Assembly: GCA_036897625.1 (NCBI GenBank)
Contig: JAYMTA010000193.1
Coordinates: 1-35,477, forward strand
Length of the DNA stretch: 35,477 bases
Direction of reading: 5' to 3'
Source: Pelargonium cotyledonis
Taxonomy: Eukaryota > Streptophyta > Magnoliopsida > Geraniales > Geraniaceae
Shown here: piece after piece, positions 1-8,898 of the stretch
Layout: every line of letters starts with the position of its first letter
Numbering within the stretch: position 1 is the stretch's first letter
Translations under genes and position numbers: made by a program
Notes under the pieces: model-generated
Database searches by the model: none
Told to the model about the DNA's origin: nothing
The model's input: only the letters and a program-made list of their open reading frames with translations

Positions 1-458
1 GCGGTTTAAAACCTAGCAACCCAAATTGAACGTTTAAAATATCCAAATCTCCCAACGGGCGAATAAACCGCCTATGCTCAGTCCTACATCAAACCATTGT
101 AAGTGATATATCTTTAAGATCGCTCACTAAGAGAATATTTATGATTGCGTCAGACCGTGATATATTTTTAAAACATATCTTTAATTGCATGAAAATGAAA
201 AGATGATGTGTTATGAAGAAGAATATCTTTAAATGCTTGAAGCCGAGATAAGTGAAAGAAAAAAACATCCATCTAAGTCATCATCATTATAGGACAGCAA
301 TGAAACCCAGAAAGAAAACTTGTATTCATTGAAACAGAACGGATACAAGATCACCATCAGAGCCCTCCCTCCTCCATCTCTTCTTCTTTCTCTATACTCA
401 CAAACAAACCAACAAAAAAATAATGATTCCAATCATTATCACACAAACAATAATTAAT
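1..458. other. Intergenic and 3' UTR of the calmodulin-like gene
   Basis: No reading frame in this stretch resembles a protein. The part next to 459 is expected to hold the 3' UTR and polyadenylation region of the minus-strand calmodulin-like gene. The rest is AT-rich and featureless to the eye. Confidence 0.5.
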
Positions 459-923
459 TTAACCTACAGATGCAAATCCTCCACCTTTCATCATCTGCTT
501 GAACTCATTGAAATTGACCATACCGTCTCCGTCAACATCCACTTGCTTGATCATCTTTTTGCAATCCTCCACCGTCTTCCCCTGCTTCAGCCCCAGCGAC
601 GACATCACCAGCCGCAACTCCTCGCCGGTGATGTACCCGTCGCCATTCCGGTCGAACACATTGAAGGCATCTCTCATGTCCTCCTCCGGATCCTCCTCCG
701 CCCTGTCCCCCATGACCGTCCGGTACAACATCCCGAACTCGTCCAAGTCCAAGTAGCCGTCGCCGTCGACGTCGATGTTCCGGAGCATCTCCATCAGGTC
801 GTTTTCCGGGATGAAGACGCCGAGGTTCTGCAACGAATCGCCGAGCTCCTCGATCGTGATCCGGCCGTCGCCGTTGTGGTCAAACATCTGGAACACCCGT
901 TGAAGCTCTGAAGGATTATCCAT
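459..923 (-). CDS. CML: Calmodulin-like protein with four EF-hands (CML3/CML7 type)
   Basis: A single-exon gene for a 154-residue calcium sensor. Four EF-hand loops are visible at residues about 15-26, 51-62, 91-102 and 129-140. Each begins with Asp (DHNGDG, DVDGDG, DRNGDG, DVDGDG) and ends with Glu, so all four should bind calcium. The protein is almost entirely two EF-hand pairs joined by an acidic linker (residues 73-82) and ends in a Gly-rich tail (GGGFASVG). Members of this family change conformation on binding calcium and regulate target proteins in the cytosol or nucleus; the target here is unknown. I chose the Met at 923 because the EF-hand region begins directly after it as in the family; an in-frame Met at 947 would add only eight residues, rich in Phe. 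It differs clearly from true calmodulin in its linker and tail. The exact CML number is an inference. Confidence 0.93.
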   Translation of the reverse strand: MDNPSELQRVFQMFDHNGDGRITIEELGDSLQNLGVFIPENDLMEMLRNIDVDGDGYLDLDEFGMLYRTVMGDRAEEDPEEDMRDAFNVFDRNGDGYITGEELRLVMSSLGLKQGKTVEDCKKMIKQVDVDGDGMVNFNEFKQMMKGGGFASVG

Positions 924-1050
924 TATAACAAATTTAAAAAAGAACAAAAAAATTAAAAAATAAAAGGAAAAGAAGAAGGTGGAGAAGGGATTTTTTTTGT
1001 TGTTGTTTCTGGGAGGAGATTGGGAGCACGTAAGGTGTTCGATGAAATGC

Positions 1051-1057
1051 TTATATA
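1051..1057 (-). promoter_or_regulatory. TATA box of the calmodulin-like gene
   Basis: TATATAA on the minus strand, about 130 bases upstream of the start codon at 923. This suggests transcription from about 1020-1030 and a 5' leader of about 100 bases. Confidence 0.5.
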
Positions 1058-1060
1058 AGA

Positions 1061-2410
1061 CATGAGAATGGTTGCTAAAATTTCAGGTTTTGTTGGTTGA
1101 CAATACGCGGAGTGGAAAGAGTCTGCGCAGCAACATTTCCGTTGAACCATTTCTCTGGCTAGTTCAAATAACGTGTTGCAATGGTTTACACGTTTTGGCC
1201 GTTTTTTTTAGTGCCAAATTTGGTAAGAGTTGTTTGGATGGTCAAACGCTGCTTTTGACGTATTGACTTATGTTTACGTACTATGAGATGAAATAGTGTT
1301 ACAAATGTAAATTTAGATGAAGTTTTTCATATTGTGATTCAAATAAAATTAATCATCAATTCAGTCCGGTTATAAGACGAATCTCGTTCAATTATTTGTG
1401 AAATGGATATTAGATCGGTTCAACTTCGTGTTCATTTATTGTTATAAAGTTGATCTTTTGAATAGTTGCATTATTTGAGTTCCATAGGATTTTAAAATCG
1501 GTCTTTGGTTCCATTCGATAGTAAAACTTGATCTGTTATGAAAAATTCGATTAGTTCAATCATCTCATTGAAGTGAAATGATATAAGATGGATAGTATGC
1601 GAACTACACATAAAGCATAAAAATGGACAATCTTTAGTTGTCTATGACAAACTCTACTTAAACTCAAGACTACATTTGAGAAGTAGAGTTTTGTTTGTCT
1701 TAATAAGGCTTGTTCGAGAATACCAAAGGAGCTCGTGCATGATCTGTTTGAGTTAGCTGTGTAAGACATAGAGGCAACTCACAAGAAAAGTTTATTTCGC
1801 AAAAAATATCAAAAAATATACATTTGACTAAAAACATAAATTATTTTTTACATGAGCTCCAACTTGACTGCAACCCCTTGAGGTGATATTCCATCACCAC
1901 CCCTGCACCACAACTTCTTTACTTTAATCAACATCCTTCAATCTAAAGTCAACTGTATAATCATGTGTTGTTTTCAAACAAAACAAGAAAAAGATCAATT
2001 TTTGTTATGTTGAAAACAATCAAACAAAGAAGACAATAAACAATTACATTTATTTCATGGCCGGCCACATGTTCTGCTTGTAGTTTAATGATCGTATACC
2101 TTATTTTGTTCTTTACCACATTTCAAAGTACTTCCATTTAATTTTACCAAACAAGCACTTAGTATCACAGGGGAACAACTCGATTTAAATAAATCAAATG
2201 AGCACACTAGTCTTTGTCCATTTCTAGTGTACACGTTAGGGATTATGATTTTTTAATTAGACTCTGCAATTTGGTTGAAGTTCGAAGTCCAATTGAGTGA
2301 AAGTAGTTGAAATTCAACTTTTCCACAACTTCAATTCAATTCATTTCAATTAACTCAAACTAATAATTTCTAATCAGTGCCTTATATTAAGAATTAGATT
2401 ATGTTACAAA
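1061..2410. other. Intergenic region without recognisable gene
   Basis: AT-rich sequence with only short, protein-unlike frames. The proximal part, up to a few hundred bases past 1057, is probably promoter of the calmodulin-like gene. I see no tRNA, no clear transposon termini and no conserved domain here. Confidence 0.5.
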
Positions 2411-2412
2411 AT

Positions 2413-2840
2413 CAAGTGCCACCGTTTACTGAACCTTAATAGTCATTAAAAATTAATGGGAACAGATCCCTGCATTTATCATCAGGTTTTTCACTCAGAT
2501 TTCATTGTTTTTTCACTCTACAATAAAATTAGTGTCAAAGGTCAAATCTCAACAATTTATTATCAATTCACATTTATTGACCAGTTCAATGGTTCAACAA
2601 AAACAATTTTGATATCTCAAGTTTGGAGGAATCATATATTTATGATGATTTGAAAATTATATTAATATCAATGTGCCACCGTTTACTGAACCTTATAATC
2701 ATTCAATATTGATTTAGGTTCACCCAATAACAGTGCGACAACTAATGTCGAACTAATGTCCCTGATGTTAACGAGGGCCCTGTTCACAACGAGGCAACAG
2801 ATCCCTGCTTTTATCATCAGGTTTTCTCACTAATTTTCAA
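2413..2840. repeat. Split direct repeat (two diverged copies)
   Basis: The segment starting GTGCCACCGTTTACTGAACC at about 2415 recurs at about 2672. The segment ACAGATCCCTGC(A/T)TTTATCATCAGG at about 2462 recurs at about 2789. In copy 1 the two parts are about 20 bases apart; in copy 2 about 90 bases lie between them. This looks like an old duplication with a later insertion, or deletion in copy 1. No coding content. Confidence 0.7.
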
Positions 2841-3325
2841 TTCGAAAACTATTACCAAAAAAATATAATCCAGCCATGTGCCCGCTATGATCACCAAAGC
2901 GATCGTACGGGCGAGTTAAGCTGGATTCCAGATCTCGCAAACGAAGAAATTGCCTCAAAACATTAGTTCGATGAATCGAAACAGTTTAGGGACAGAGTGC
3001 GTTTGCTAGGAAAAGAAGACTTAAAACGCATAAAAATGGCGAAAACGAAGGTATGTGCCAGTATATAAGGGCCCGAAGAATCAGCAGAAAATCAGATTCA
3101 GGCGAGTGATACTGGAGAAATTGAATATCGCAAGCTTTTGATAAATTAATTGGCAGGATAGGCGAAACCTGGATCCAGTCAAGAAGCTGAACTTGCTTTC
3201 TTCGTCAACCTTCGCTTTCGCTTCCACAGGAGAATTTGAAATCCGATCTGTAAAAACGAACGATTTACATGGAGGTCCGAGAAAAAGCTGTGAGAGAGAT
3301 GATGAAACTTACAGGCGTATCTAAT
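2841..3325. other. Possible short transcription unit, unassigned
   Basis: This stretch is less AT-rich than its surroundings and lies downstream, on the minus strand, of a TATA box and promoter motifs (3326-3441). On the minus strand a GTAAGT donor-like site (about 3316) and a TTTTTACAG acceptor-like site (about 3251) could frame a small intron. No reading frame resembles a protein I know. On the plus strand a short frame opens ATGGCGAAAACGAAG and is followed at once by GTATGT, but I cannot continue it. An imperfect hairpin occurs at about 2880-2912. It may be a non-coding or very short coding gene, or nothing. Confidence 0.25.
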
Positions 3326-3441
3326 CTTTTATAGAGATAGCGAAACTGAGGCTAGGGTTTCCCAGGGCTATTTTGGTCATTCAGTTGTTTAAGTGAAGTT
3401 GGGCCTCTGAAGCCCATCTTATTGTTTTATGGCCAGGCCCA
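3326..3441 (-). promoter_or_regulatory. Promoter-like cluster: site II, telo-box-like and TATA motifs
   Basis: On the minus strand, reading toward lower coordinates, there are GGCCCA/TGGGCC elements at 3436-3441 and 3400-3405, with a GCCCA core at 3412-3416. They are followed by a telo-box-like AAACCCTAGC at 3351-3360 and TATAAAAG at 3326-3333. This order is known from plant promoters of translation-related genes and of small nucleolar RNA genes. No gene has been matched to it. The site II elements are orientation-flexible and could instead act on the heat shock gene at 3685. Confidence 0.4.
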
Positions 3442-3477
3442 TTACACCTGAGATCTGTCATGACTCGTGAGATTGCT

Positions 3478-3521
3478 GGAATGTTCGCGAGAGGAATAAC
3501 CGAAATCAGTCTAGAATTTTC
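3478..3521 (+). promoter_or_regulatory. Heat-shock elements of the small heat shock protein gene
   Basis: Two clusters of alternating GAA/TTC units. At 3479-3491 the pattern is GAA-TG-TTC-GC-GAG. At 3509-3521 it is GTC-TA-GAA-TT-TTC, one mismatch from three perfect units. They lie just upstream of the TATA box, where heat shock factors act in plant small heat shock protein genes. Confidence 0.75.
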
Positions 3522-3531
3522 ATCCACGTCA

Positions 3532-3539
3532 TATAAATA
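3532..3539 (+). promoter_or_regulatory. TATA box of the small heat shock protein gene
   Basis: TATAAATA, 11 bases after the last heat-shock element and about 150 bases before the start codon at 3685. This implies a leader of about 120 bases. Confidence 0.7.
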
Positions 3540-3587
3540 ACCGATCTATCCAATTCCAATTCGCGTCGAAGAATCGGAAATCAATCA

Positions 3588-3677
3588 GCAATTCCCTCAA
3601 CTTTCTCAGCAACCAAACGCTCTCATATCCTTGCAATTACTTCAACTTTCTGAGCAAGCAAACACTCTCATTTCTTT
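3588..3677 (+). repeat. 45-bp tandem repeat in the heat shock gene 5' leader
   Basis: Two diverged copies with a 45-base period, 3588-3632 and 3633-3677. Both start GCAATT and share TCAACTTTCT(C/G)AGCAA(C/G)CAAAC and CTCTCAT. The repeat lies in the predicted transcribed leader and contains no ATG. Confidence 0.8.
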
Positions 3678-3684
3678 AAAGAAA

Positions 3685-4152
3685 ATGTCGCTCATTCCAA
3701 GTTTCTTTGGCAACAACCGGAGGAGCAGCGCCTTCGATCCCTTCTCGCTTGACGTCTGGGATCCGTTCAAAGAGTTCCAGTTCCCATCCGTTCCCGAACT
3801 TTCTCGGGAAAATTCTGCGTTTGTGAGCACGCGCATAGACTGGAAGGAGACGCCAGAGGCTCATGTGTTCAAGGCTGATCTTCCAGGGATCAAGGAGGAG
3901 GTGAAGGTGGAGGTTGAAGATGACAGGGTGCTGCAGATCAGCGGCGAGAGGAGCGTGGAGAAGGAAGACAAGAATGATACTTGGCATAGAGTGGAGCGCA
4001 GCAGCGGCAAGTTCAGAAGGAGGTTCCGGCTGCCGGAGAATGCGAAGATGGATCAGGTGAAGGCTTCTATGGAGAACGGTGTGCTCACCGTGACTGTGCC
4101 CAAGGAGGAAATCAAGAAACCAGATGTCAAGTCCATTGAAATCTCTGGTTGA
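3685..4152 (+). CDS. Class I cytosolic small heat shock protein (about 17.7 kDa)
   Basis: An intronless gene for a 155-residue ATP-independent chaperone of the HSP20 family. It begins MSLIPSFFG, the signature N-terminus of plant class CI proteins, followed by the conserved [11 protein letters not shown] segment (residues 18-28). The alpha-crystallin domain spans about residues 48-141, with the ADLPG motif at 64-68 and GVLTV at 132-136. A C-terminal IEI (151-153) matches the I-x-I motif used in oligomer assembly. Members form dodecamers in the cytosol and hold unfolding proteins for HSP70/HSP101 refolding. The Met at 3685 is the family start; the frame is open further upstream without an ATG. 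Heat-shock elements and a TATA box lie at 3479-3539, so heat induction through heat shock factors is expected. It is convergent with the FAD oxidoreductase gene downstream. Confidence 0.97.
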   Translation: MSLIPSFFGNNRRSSAFDPFSLDVWDPFKEFQFPSVPELSRENSAFVSTRIDWKETPEAHVFKADLPGIKEEVKVEVEDDRVLQISGERSVEKEDKNDTWHRVERSSGKFRRRFRLPENAKMDQVKASMENGVLTVTVPKEEIKKPDVKSIEISG

Positions 4153-4663
4153 ATTGTGAGTGATGTGCTCAGGTGTTCATGATCGAAACGAGTATACTTA
4201 AAAGTAAGGTATATGCGAGTCTGTGAACTTCTAGTTCTTGATGTGAGAAAAAATCTACTAAATAATGGTACAAGTTTATGATGTTTCTGTTTTTGTAAAT
4301 TGTGGCAATTTGATCTACTCTTGTTTCAGTATGAATATGAACAGCTAAGCTCCCAATATGTGCACACCCCAAAATCATGTAATGTACTTCTAAATCCCTA
4401 ATTTTCTTGCAATTAATTTTGGTACGGAATGAGTAAATTGACTTGCTGAATGATGCAACCTAAATCCATATCTCATTTACAAGAGTAGGGCAAAATTTTA
4501 CAGATACTTGCTCATGATACATAAAGAGCTGTTCAAGATACATAGTCTCACACATATTTATCAACTAAAGACATGGTAATCAGAATGAATCATGCACAAG
4601 TCCAGTGGAAGCTGCACAGTTTGCTAAATCATCAAGCATCCATGGACAATCGACATTTCATCA
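4153..4663. other. Convergent 3' UTR region
   Basis: Between the stop of the plus-strand heat shock gene and the stop of the minus-strand oxidoreductase gene. It is AT-rich with no coding potential and should hold both 3' UTRs and polyadenylation sites. Confidence 0.6.
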
Positions 4664-7600
4664 TCATCGACCTTGAACCGCGAAAGGTTGGCAATCGACT
4701 TTGCTAGGATTGCCCAATACCATATCAGCAACCATTTCGGCAGTGCCCAAAGCCTGAAAAGCGAACCAAAATGAAGAATACGTTCTTGAATGCAGAGTGC
4801 AGTGTAGTCCAAGACATAAATAGAGCATGCAAATTTGCTGACACAACAGTAAGGCCATACAAAATTTTATGCAGTAATGGGAAAATACCATCGAAAGACC
4901 ATCTCCTTCATGTCCAGTTGCAAGGAACACATTTGATAAACCGGGCACGGGCCCTATCATTGGCTTCCCATCAGGCGCTGAGACCAGAAGAACATCACAT
5001 CACATCACATAACTTTGCAGCCAATTAATACTAAAAATACATTTCTGATTGACAAATACTATATTGGGACTTACTGTAAGGACGTAACCCTACTCTCACT
5101 TTTCTGCTCTCACTGAACTGAGTAAGGGGCTGATCTCTTAAATTGGGAAAGAATTCCCCAGCTCGCTTCCATATCAGGTCGACAACAGATTCATCCACTT
5201 CAGTACTAAATCCAGCAAACTTGCGGCTACTTCCTGAAAAGATGGACAGTGAATTGAAGCAATGCATGCATGATTCAATAAAAAAAAGATGTACTTTACT
5301 CGCGGCTATTTCTTGTACTCACATGCATCCATAAATTGCAACAATCGTGATAATACAATTTGATAAAGGTTACAATTTAGGTTCACTTGATTGAGCTACT
5401 GAGTGCAATGAATCATTAATCTAAAAGCTCAGGTCTCTGGTGAAACTATGAAGCATAACATTAGACATGGAAAACCAATTTGACTGACAGAAGAAAAATA
5501 TTGACATCCTTTTTAACAAGACATAATATCAATATATCATCAACAGAGACACCAAGTTATCCTCCACAATCATGAATTAAACTATGTAGAGCAAAAACAT
5601 AAATTTACCAAGAACAAGATTTCCTGTTGAGTCCATGGTGGCAGTCATCGAAACAGACAAGCTTTCCTCAGTGTCATCTAGATCTAATGTGGATGTTGCA
5701 GTCTGATGACTGAGATAACCAACCTCCATCAAACCATGATTCAATTTAAATGTATAGAAATTTTCAAGCACAAGCAGGTGCCCCTGTCAGGCAGATAAAG
5801 TAGAAGGTGAGCTTTACACATAAAAACTAAAATGTGCCCACCAGTGGTGCATTGCTTTACGTTTCACTAAAATCATGAGACACAAGTAATACATCAGAGT
5901 TACCTATACTACTAACTTTTCATGTCAACCATTGAAATAAAATGAAGAGTTGGAGTAACTTCAAATAAAGTTCACTCATTAAAACTCCTAAAATGGAAGG
6001 TCAATATATTACTCTTATTATACCCGTTGCTAAATAAACTTCATTTCATCCTCTTTTTCTTCAAAATTGGTCTATGCATACAGAATATATATCCTTTTAC
6101 ACAATAGAAACCTGGAACATCAAGTGATTACATGCATTTTGCATTACATTTAAATTGAGGAACTCTATAGTTATACAGGAAAAATTCACTTCACAAAAAC
6201 TAGATTCTTACCTTTCTAGGCTTTACAGGGACATCTAACACAATCCCTAATTCTGTAATAAGGTCATGCATCAAAGACCCACTCCAACAACCAGCAGCAA
6301 CTATAATGGCCTTCTTACTGGACAAGGTATTCTTTGAAGTTTGAATGGCTTCAACCTCCCCAGTGCTACTAGATCTGAGCATCAAACAACTACAATAGTA
6401 AATCCTGATTCTCCATTCCTCTATTTTGGTTTTCACATAATAGCGTAATAGTGCATCCAAACAAGATGACAACAAACCTTAATAAACGGGTCACTGGATT
6501 GTGATAGAATTCCGCATATCTGCCTTCCAATGCAAAATTCCTGTTAGCCTACATATCAACTTATAGAGACATAAGGAAAACAAATTAAGAAACATAATCT
6601 TGATATTATGCACCAGCTAACAAATTAAGAAACATAATCTTGATATTGTGCACCAGCTACACCTAAGAGGAAAACAAAGAACCTTTTCAAGATATGCAAC
6701 TGTACGATGAGCATCCAATTGGCAGTCATCACGTAGAAAAGCAGCCCCACTTCCTTCCCCAGCCATGAGCGCAGGTTCCTCCAAAAGCAGATCATGACAA
6801 GACAAGTACTCTGCCCTCAACCCAGCTTCAGATAGCTGCTTCACCTTGCTTTTTAACATGGTCAAATCTTGTGGGGTTCTACCCACTAACAAGCTCCCTG
6901 TAGATTACAATTTACATTGTAATGGCTGAAAAGATAATCTCAGCCAAGCTTTTAACAGCTGAAAGTAAGCCAAGCACGATGAGACAGTTTTAACTCATAT
7001 ATTATTACCCGCCCCATGAATTTGTGGCCAATGATTTTTAGTCTTGGCCTATACTCAGACAAAGAGTTACCAGCTATTCTCAAACATATAAGGAAACAAA
7101 CCAATGACTCAATAACTTCAATTCCCACTAACATTACTTCTAACATTTCTAGGAAGCTCATACATAATAAAGGTCAAATCTTTACCACTGCAAGCACAAA
7201 AATTGTAGTCCAATAGTTAATACCTGTCTTCTTCCAGCCCAGTACATCAAGAGGATTCAAGCCTTGATCATGAACGGTCTCTGCCAACATCTCCCACAGA
7301 TTCTGGCTTCTCAAGCTCAGATCCCATATATCACTCCCTGGGTTCTTGTGTGCCATCCATATATAGCCCTGCCCTACATTAATTTTGACAGGCGCAAATG
7401 GTCGAACAGAAGGTTAGCACTTAGCCAAAGTCCACAGTTCTATCAGAAAGGCACGTACGGTTACCTGCACCGGTGGCGCCAGAACAAGGGACAGCCTTGT
7501 CCACGACGGCGACGGACAGGTCCGACCCTATCAGGAGCGGGCGGGCGATGGTCAACCCGATGATGCCGGCTCCGATTATCACAACGTCAAAAGACTGGTG

Positions 7601-7753
7601 CGAAGCAAAGGTCGAGCTTGCCCGGGAAAGACTGACGGGTTCGGGTCGATATCCTCGGGTTGCCTTGTTTGACGACCAGGAAAACAATTTCCGAGGAATT
7701 TCGGAGCCGAAGAAGCTTGATTGGGACCGAATGGCAATACGGGAAAAGTACAT
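4664..7753 (-). CDS. FAD-dependent oxidoreductase (DAO / glycine oxidase-like), organelle-targeted
   Basis: Nine exons on the minus strand: 7753-7465, 7373-7224, 6897-6683, 6548-6478, 6374-6212, 5783-5609, 5233-5075, 4977-4889, 4753-4664. They join in frame through GT-AG introns to give 466 residues. The first 35 residues are rich in Arg, Ser and Phe with few acids, as in a mitochondrial or plastid targeting peptide. A Rossmann dinucleotide-binding motif VVIIGAGIIG sits at about 57-66, with a partner acidic residue (VVD) near 85. The segment GATGAGQGYIW crosses the exon 1/2 junction. The C-terminal GHEGDGLSMALGTAEMV is the closing FAD-binding element of the DAO superfamily (glycine oxidase, D-amino-acid dehydrogenase, HcnC, sarcosine oxidase). 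The protein should oxidise an amine or amino acid using FAD; the substrate is unknown. The closest family I recall is Arabidopsis At5g48440. It is tail-to-tail with the heat shock gene. Confidence 0.92.
6579..6658. repeat. 40-bp tandem duplication within an oxidoreductase intron
   Basis: Two almost identical 40-base copies, 6579-6618 and 6619-6658, beginning AACAAATTAAGAAACATAAT and differing by one base (TATTATG versus TATTGTG). They lie in the intron between exons 3 and 4 of the FAD oxidoreductase and do not touch the splice sites. Confidence 0.9.
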
Positions 7754-8898
7754 GCTTGGAGTTGGGTAGACCTATGAGTATGGATAGTATGTTTTTACTT
7801 TGCTCAAATTACTCAGCAATTGTCGTCTTATCCATGTGTTATATTTTTTCAAAAATGATTGTTTTTGAATCTTGACAGTGAACTTGTAATCTACATGAGA
7901 TAACATACTATAAATGAAGACTCTAAATATACGTTGACAATACTACTGTATTGTCTCCTCTTGCCAAGAAAGATGTTTTTATACTCGCAAATAATCATAT
8001 CACGAGTCTGATTCGAGTAGAGCATGTGGTCTCCCAATGAGACGAAAAGCCTCGAAGATGAGACGGCGAGGCGCAGATCACAATGATCTTACTCGAAAAC
8101 TAAGTGTTGCGGAGAAATGAAGGGCTCTCCATGTGATGAGTTATGACCATTTAAAAAGGAGGGGAGAGGAGCCCTCCTTGTATTAGTGGCCGTTCTCGAA
8201 TAACTTTTTTCAAGTTTTATTAATTTTTCTCTTGGAAAAGGGAAATTTTTATTTCAATTTGGTCCAATCGATCCGATTCAAATCAATTTAAGGCCAAACA
8301 TATTCATCAGTCAATATTTGAAAACAATTAGCACCACGCGTCAATAAGCTTCACATATTAACAAAATTTGCTTAAAAGTCATCGTTTCTACCAAACACGA
8401 AGGCTCGTAAAGTTTCCTTCAATACTCGTGTGTATGGATTGGCCTCGAAACAACAGCTCATGTCGAACTTTACTCGTATCCTGGCAAAAAAGAGTAGCTT
8501 CATGGTTGACAGCGTATTCAGTAAACGAACCCTGTAGTACCTTTTTAATTAGTACATGTCCACAAATGAATCTTAGAAATAGAAAAGAATGCAGTGATGT
8601 GTTCTGAATACCATTATCCAGAACCAATAAGCTTTTGAAACTACAAGTGAAGAAAATCTTTAGAAAGAATACTATACGTTCTGGCACCGCAGCATGCGAA
8701 CGAAGGAGAAGAATCATTGATGAACTGGCAAGACTTGGCTCATGTAGAATATGTATCCATTAGTTTAAAGCATGTATGTGAAGAAACTCATCGCAAAACA
8801 TAGTGTCTAGTGTAGCATGAGCATTGTTCTTTGGACTCGATTCTGTAAGTAATGGAAGGAGCTCTGAACCAAAGCGCTATGCATCTAGAATCTGACAA
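7754..8898. other. Intergenic: oxidoreductase promoter and PARN-like 3' UTR
   Basis: The frames present do not resemble proteins. The region next to 7753 should contain the promoter of the FAD oxidoreductase. The region next to 8898 should contain the 3' UTR of the PARN-like gene. A less AT-rich block at about 8030-8200 has the look of an old transposon fragment, but I cannot identify termini. Confidence 0.45.

Noticed and set aside
423-911. Long plus-strand frame (162 codons) over the calmodulin-like gene
   Set aside because: It is the antisense shadow of the four EF-hand gene; its His/Leu/Val-rich translation matches no family, while the minus strand shows four perfect EF-hand loops.
3240-3330. 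Box C/D snoRNA candidate downstream of the site II/telo-box promoter
   Set aside because: TGATGA occurs only on the plus strand here, opposite to the promoter direction, and I could not find a matching box D with terminal stem.
3642-3987. Minus-strand frames across the small heat shock protein gene
   Set aside because: They are antisense shadows of a clear class I HSP20 coding region and have no domain features.
7264-7875. Plus-strand frames over exon 1-2 of the FAD oxidoreductase
   Set aside because: They overlap coding exons with correct splice phase on the minus strand; translations have no recognisable motif.
8388-8717. 109-codon minus-strand frame between the oxidoreductase and the PARN-like gene
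   Set aside because: There is no domain, no splice-compatible neighbour and it lies downstream of the PARN-like stop; probably 3' UTR or intergenic noise.
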